Shown here: positions 41,497 to 45,786 of the stretch, piece by piece | How positions within the stretch are numbered: the stretch's first letter is position 1 | Layout: every line of letters begins with the position of its first letter | Origin: JAFAHD01 sp035654355 | GTDB taxonomy: Bacteria; Vulcanimicrobiota; Vulcanimicrobiia; Eremiobacterales; Eremiobacteraceae | Length of the DNA stretch: 45,786 nt | Direction: 5' to 3' | NCBI GenBank assembly: GCA_035654355.1 | Contig: DASRXC010000138.1 | Location: 1-45,786 of the forward strand | Program-made: the position numbers and the translations under genes | Notes under the pieces: generated by a model | What the model was told of the DNA's origin: nothing | Databases searched by the model: none | What the model saw: only the letters and a program-made list of their open reading frames with translations

Positions 41497-44400
41497 TTAC
41501 GATCCGGGGACCACGTGCAAAGGACTGCCGACTGCTTCGTCCTCATCCGGCGCGAGCAGGGTCATCCGCGCGAGCTTGCGCTGCTGGTAGCGCTCGACTG
41601 CGCCGACGATCACGACGTACATCACCGGAACTAAGAATAGCGTGAGCAGCAGCGAGCTCGTCAGTCCGCCGATGATCACCGTACCCATCGACTTACGGAA
41701 CTCCGCGCCTTCGGTGAAGCCCAACGCGAGCGGCAGCATGCCGACGATCATCGCGGCGGTGGTCATCATGATCGGCCGGAATCGGATCGCAGCCGACTCC
41801 CGCATCGCATCGACTAACGCCAACCCGCGCCCATGCAGCGTGTTGGCGTAATCGACGAGCAAGATGCCGTTCTTCGCGACCAATCCCATGAGCATAACGA
41901 TTCCCAACATGGAGAATATGTTGAGCGTCTGCCCTGCGAACCAGCGCAGGTCGGGCAATACCATGTGCACGAGGTTGGAGAGGATGAGGATGCCCAACGC
42001 GCCGACCGCCGCGACTGGAATGCTCAGCATGATGATCAGCGGCGTCAAATAGCTGCGGTACAGAATCACGAGCAGCATGTAGATGAGCACGAACGACGTC
42101 AAGAGCGCGATGCCGATCTTGTTCATCGTATCGCCAAGGAACTGCGTATCGCCCTCGGCCTGCACCCGCACGCCAGGCGGCAAGAAGCCCGGTGAGCGCA
42201 AGATCGCTTGCACCTTGTTGTCGATCGGTCCGATGGGCGCACCGCCGACCGTGTCGGCGAAGACGCGGACGATGCGCTGGCGGTCCTGACGCCGCAGCGT
42301 CGGCGGCTCAGTGACCCAATGGAAATCGGCGACGTCGACGAGCGGCACCAGCGTGACGCCGTCGTTGGCTCGGACCGGCACGTAGGTCAAGTTGCGGAAA
42401 TCGTTGCGTGTCGACGGCGGCAGCTGCACGATGGCATTGACCAAGCCTTCCGGTTGACGCAGCTTGGTCGCGATGACGCCGCCGACTGCGGCGCGCGCGG
42501 TCTCAGCCGCGGCTTGCGGTGATACGCCGAGCGTGGCGGCTTTTGGCCGGTTGATGTCGATCTCCAAGCGCGGACCGACGATCTCACTGGTGGCCACGAC
42601 GTCGATCGTGTTCGGAATTTTTTTGATGTATGCGACGAGCTTGTCCGCGACCGGGTAGAGCTTGTCCGGATCTCCGAGCAGCGTATAGATCATCTCTGCG
42701 CCGCCCTCGCCGCCCGCGTTGATGTAGGCTCCGGGCACCAAGTAGCCCATGTGTCGCATGAGATCGACGACGATATGCTGGTCGTGGCGGCGCTCCGGCT
42801 TGAGATTGACCTGCAGGTTGGCGACGTAGCCGCCGGTCACGTCGTTGGTATCCGCGCCCACGTTGACGACGACTTCGCGCACGTCATCGCGCTTGCGCAA
42901 CTCCGCTGCCATTCGCTCCGCGCCCGCCGTGGTCACCGCGATCGGTGTACCGACCGGATATGTGATGCTCGCCGACGCTGAGCCGTACTCGGTGTCCGGC
43001 TGGAACTCTGTGGGCACGATCGCGACCGCCACGATCAGAGTGATGATGACGAGCGCCAGAGAGCCGAACCCGACGACATATGGATGGCGCAGCGCGCTCG
43101 GCAATAGCTTATCGTGGTAGAACTTGCGAACGCTCTCAAACCACCCGTTGAAATGGTTGTACAAGAGCACGAGGACTGCGACGCCGAACGTCAGCATGAG
43201 CAGTGCGACCATCAGCGGATCCTTGATGAATCCCGCGACGCGTGCCGCTACCGCGAGGAGCGAGACCACACCGGCCACGACCAAGGAGATCGCGATCGCC
43301 CGTTGCGACAGCGTCGTCTGTTTGGGCTTGCGCACGAGCGCCCAATGCGCGGACAGCAGTGGTGTCAGCGTGAAGGAGACGAGCAGCGAGAACAGCGTCG
43401 CGGTCACGATCACAAGCCCGTATTCGCGCAAGAACTGGCCGACGATGCCGCCCATGAACGCGATGGGCGTGAACACGACGACGTCCACCAGCGTGATCGC
43501 GATGGCTGCGTTGCCGATCTCCGTACGCCCGACGATCGCCGCCTCTTCCGGAGGCTTGCCCATCTCCCGGTGCCTGGTAATGTTCTCGATGACGACGATC
43601 GAGTCGTCGACGAGGATGCCGATGGTCAGGGATAACCCCATGAGCGAAAGCAGATCGATCGAGAACCCAAGGATCCACATGACGAGGAACGTCGCGAGGA
43701 TCGAGGTCGGGATCGCGATCATGACGACCGCGGCACTTCGAAAGACGTGCAGGAACAGCAACAGCACGAGCGCGGTGAGCAGCACACCCTCGAACAGGTT
43801 GGACATGACGCCGTTAATGGCTTCGTGCAAGAAGTCTTCGTCGGCTGAAAGCTCAGAAAAGCGGGCTTGGGGATACTTCGCGGCAAGTTGCGCGAAGGCC
43901 GCGCGGACCGCCTTCGTCGTGCGCTGCGTGTCGGCGTCCGAATCGTGCGCCACGTTGAGCACGACGGCGGGCTGGCCATTGACCTCTGAAGCCAGGCGAT
44001 GGTCCTGATACGTATCTGAGACCGTTGCGACGTCCCCGACCTTGATCTGATTCTTCGACGCGTTCGGTACGGCCAGCGGCAGCTGTGCGATTTGCGCGGG
44101 GTCGGTGATGTCCGCGCGCACGCCCACCGTCGCCTCACGGAACGCCTCATCGAGCCGTCCGCCCGGCATGCTGACGTTGCCCTGGCTGATCGAATTCACG
44201 ACGTCGAGCGGCGTCGCGCCAAGCATCTGCAACCGCGCCGCGTTGGGCTCGACATTGACCTGACGGATGAACTGGCCGCTCACATTGACATAGCCGACAC
44301 CCGGCACGCTCTTGAGCGCCGGCACGACCTCGTTCTCGACGAGATTCGAAAGCTGAACGGGCGAAAGCGTTGTTGAGGTCAGATACTCAGTGAGGATCGG

Positions 44401-44808
44401 TTGAGCATTCGGATCTTCTTTCGCGACGATCGGCGGATCGAGGTCAGCCGGCAGATTGACGCGCGCCGCGTCGACGGCTTGCTGCACATCCGTCGCGGCG
44501 AAATCGACATTGGCGCCCAGCTTGAGCTGGACGAAGATCGCGCCGCCGCCCTCCTGGGAGCGCGCGAAGATCTTCTCGACATGTCGGATGTTCTGCAGTT
44601 GGTCTTCGATGGGTCGGATGACCAGCCGCTCGACTTCAGCCGGACTGGCTCCGGGGTAACTCGCATAGACGGTCACCGCTGGGAACGTCACCGGTGGGTT
44701 GACGTTCACCCCCATCGAGAAAAACCCGATGATGCCGAATAGCGCCACCGCGACGAAGAACAACGTCACAATGGTGGGCTGCCGAATCGCGAAACGCGTG
44801 AGCCACAT
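41497..44808 (-). CDS. RND efflux pump inner-membrane protein (HAE1/AcrB-like)
   Basis: A 1103-residue transporter with 12 TM helices and two large periplasmic loops. The start MWLTRFAIRQPTIVTLFFVAVALFG is typical. The first periplasmic part has VYASYPGASPAEVERLVIRPIEDQL. GILVDDSIVVIENITRH (TM4 region) contains the two neighbouring aspartates of the proton relay. The second half ends with GLVAKNGILLVDYAN and FRPIMMTTAAMIVGMLPLALGFTEGAEFRKSMG. Extra hydrophobic segments lie between TM6 and TM7, which is longer than in AcrB. It is a member of a tandem pair; an adaptor and outer-membrane channel are not in the window. Confidence 0.93.
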   Translation of the reverse strand: MWLTRFAIRQPTIVTLFFVAVALFGIIGFFSMGVNVNPPVTFPAVTVYASYPGASPAEVERLVIRPIEDQLQNIRHVEKIFARSQEGGGAIFVQLKLGANVDFAATDVQQAVDAARVNLPADLDPPIVAKEDPNAQPILTEYLTSTTLSPVQLSNLVENEVVPALKSVPGVGYVNVSGQFIRQVNVEPNAARLQMLGATPLDVVNSISQGNVSMPGGRLDEAFREATVGVRADITDPAQIAQLPLAVPNASKNQIKVGDVATVSDTYQDHRLASEVNGQPAVVLNVAHDSDADTQRTTKAVRAAFAQLAAKYPQARFSELSADEDFLHEAINGVMSNLFEGVLLTALVLLLFLHVFRSAAVVMIAIPTSILATFLVMWILGFSIDLLSLMGLSLTIGILVDDSIVVIENITRHREMGKPPEEAAIVGRTEIGNAAIAITLVDVVVFTPIAFMGGIVGQFLREYGLVIVTATLFSLLVSFTLTPLLSAHWALVRKPKQTTLSQRAIAISLVVAGVVSLLAVAARVAGFIKDPLMVALLMLTFGVAVLVLLYNHFNGWFESVRKFYHDKLLPSALRHPYVVGFGSLALVIITLIVAVAIVPTEFQPDTEYGSASASITYPVGTPIAVTTAGAERMAAELRKRDDVREVVVNVGADTNDVTGGYVANLQVNLKPERRHDQHIVVDLMRHMGYLVPGAYINAGGEGGAEMIYTLLGDPDKLYPVADKLVAYIKKIPNTIDVVATSEIVGPRLEIDINRPKAATLGVSPQAAAETARAAVGGVIATKLRQPEGLVNAIVQLPPSTRNDFRNLTYVPVRANDGVTLVPLVDVADFHWVTEPPTLRRQDRQRIVRVFADTVGGAPIGPIDNKVQAILRSPGFLPPGVRVQAEGDTQFLGDTMNKIGIALLTSFVLIYMLLVILYRSYLTPLIIMLSIPVAAVGALGILILSNLVHMVLPDLRWFAGQTLNIFSMLGIVMLMGLVAKNGILLVDYANTLHGRGLALVDAMRESAAIRFRPIMMTTAAMIVGMLPLALGFTEGAEFRKSMGTVIIGGLTSSLLLTLFLVPVMYVVIVGAVERYQQRKLARMTLLAPDEDEAVGSPLHVVPGS

Positions 44809-44876
44809 ACCAGACCTACCCGCCGTGGGCCGTGTTAGTTTCTGAAATTTTCAGGTGACCCGGCCGCCGTAGCGGG

Positions 44877-45785
44877 TCAGCGTGCGCCTAGCGCTTCCTC
44901 GGTTCCGGTAGGAACCTCTGGTTCCTTCGCCACTGTGAGCTGACGCGCGAGCTTGCGCTGGGCCAGGCGGTCGAAGAAGCCGACGACGGCCACGTAGACC
45001 ACCGGCACGAGGAACAATGTTAAGAAAAGCGAGCTGGTGAGGCCGCCGATGATGACTGTCCCAATCGACTTGCGGAATTCCGCGCCTTCGGTCAGCCCGA
45101 GCGCAAGCGGGGTCATGCCCGCGATCATCGCGGCCGTGGTCATGACGATGGGCCGGAAGCGGATCGCGGCAGATTCGCGCATCGCGTCCGCCAAGGCCAA
45201 ACCGCGAGCTCGCATCGTGTTCGCGTAGTCGACCAGCAAGATGCCATTCTTGGCGACCAGACCCGTCAGCATGACGATGCCGAGCATCGAGAACAGGTTG
45301 AGAGTCTGTCCTGCAAATGGCCGCAAGTAGAATCGCCCGAGCTGAATATGAAAATCGGGGAAGGCGATGTTGAGCAGATTCAGGACGATCAGAAAGGCGA
45401 TGACGCCCACGATCGCTGCCGGCAGGCTCATCATGATGACAAACGGCGTCAGATAGCTGCGATACAGCACGACGAGCAGCATGTAGATGAGGACAAATGA
45501 AGTTCCTAGCGCAAGCCCGATCTTCGCGATTGCATCGCCGAATAGTTGCGTGTCGCCTTGCGTCGTGACATGTACGCCGGCAGGTAAAAAGCCGGGCGTG
45601 TTGAGCGCGGAATTGACTTTGTCGACGATGGGACCGATCGGCGCCCCGTTCGCGGTGTTCGCCGTGATGCTCACGATGCGTTCGCGATCCTGGCGCTCGA
45701 TGTACGGCGGCTCGGTTGTCTTTGTGAACGTCGCGACGTCGCCAAGCGGGACCAGTTGCCCAGTGGTCGCCGAGCGAACGTCGAC
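44877..45785 (-). CDS. Second RND efflux pump, C-terminal part (partial)
   Basis: The frame stays open to the window edge, so only about the last 300 residues can be seen. It is a paralog of the pump at 41497, with the same blocks: GAPIGPIVDKVNSAL, TQGDTQLFGD, FVLIYMLLVVLYRSYLTPFVI, GLVAKNGILLVDYANTMRARG and RFRPIVMTTAAMIAGMTPLALGLTEGAEFRKSIG. It is the upstream member of the operon and 68 nt separate the two. The pumps may form a hetero-trimer as MdtBC does, or work separately. Confidence 0.93.
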   Translation of the reverse strand, partial: VDVRSATTGQLVPLGDVATFTKTTEPPYIERQDRERIVSITANTANGAPIGPIVDKVNSALNTPGFLPAGVHVTTQGDTQLFGDAIAKIGLALGTSFVLIYMLLVVLYRSYLTPFVIMMSLPAAIVGVIAFLIVLNLLNIAFPDFHIQLGRFYLRPFAGQTLNLFSMLGIVMLTGLVAKNGILLVDYANTMRARGLALADAMRESAAIRFRPIVMTTAAMIAGMTPLALGLTEGAEFRKSIGTVIIGGLTSSLFLTLFLVPVVYVAVVGFFDRLAQRKLARQLTVAKEPEVPTGTEEALGAR

Positions 45786-45786
45786 G

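Noticed and set aside
1..45786. CRISPR arrays, transposases, integrases or phage genes
   Set aside because: None can be seen; the only signs of mobility are the tRNA-Asp fragments.

Overview
The window comes from a Gram-negative-type (diderm) bacterium with high GC, roughly 60 percent by eye. It carries outer-membrane barrel proteins, RND/HAE1 pumps, lipoproteins, many Sec signal peptides and AGGAG-type ribosome sites. The mix of DUF2252, tandem-VOC, YVTN, LamG/PQQ, Tricorn and DUF4239 proteins among many unknown secreted proteins would suit an uncultivated soil phylum such as Eremiobacterota (WPS-2). That placement is an inference; there is no rRNA or marker gene to prove it.

Layout. 1-6.4 kb: tail of an outer-membrane barrel protein, methyltransferase and tandem VOC protein, a DUF2252 protein, a coupled pair of secreted proteins (one with a collagen-like Gly repeat), a truncated outer-membrane gene, a 41-residue very basic microprotein with its own terminator, and a secreted protein. 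6.4-10.6 kb: flavin amine oxidase with a small membrane protein, divergent from an APC permease that is preceded by a riboswitch-like leader, then a GrpB-like protein. 10.6-17.7 kb: secreted and membrane unknowns, two STAS/SpoIIAA-like proteins, threonine synthase, a YVTN propeller remnant, a VOC protein, an MFS exporter with divergent TetR regulator and a clear operator, and a cytochrome P460. 17.9-21.6 kb: a PDZ/multi-TM/GAF membrane protein, a methyltransferase, and metF. 21.7-27.4 kb: an accreted region left of tRNA-Asp(GTC). Two partial copies of the tRNA 3' end, each followed by an intrinsic terminator, bracket a LamG2-PQQ protein, a DUF4760-like protein and a Tat-exported AstE/AspA-type hydrolase. 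27.4-31.8 kb: secreted unknowns and an MgtC-family protein. 31.8-35.2 kb: a minus-strand run glgA, peroxiredoxin, TlpA-like thioredoxin, DUF4239. 35.3-45.8 kb: secreted alpha/beta hydrolase, Tricorn protease, a second DUF4760-like protein, a lipoprotein, and two tandem RND pumps (the second cut by the window edge).

The most notable finding is the peroxiredoxin at 33130-33681 (minus). It is one continuous reading frame interrupted only by a TGA exactly where the peroxidatic cysteine of the Bcp/PrxQ TxxC motif belongs. A hairpin with an AGGUU loop begins 22 nt after the TGA (loop after 27 nt), matching the bacterial SECIS pattern. The mature protein has no cysteine. It is best read as an exported selenocysteine peroxiredoxin, which conventional gene calling would split into two fragments. 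It overlaps a TlpA-like thioredoxin gene that could reduce it.

Other points of interest are the tRNA-Asp fragment array, the attenuator-like leader of the permease, the basic microprotein, and several families of uncharacterised secreted proteins that recur within the window.
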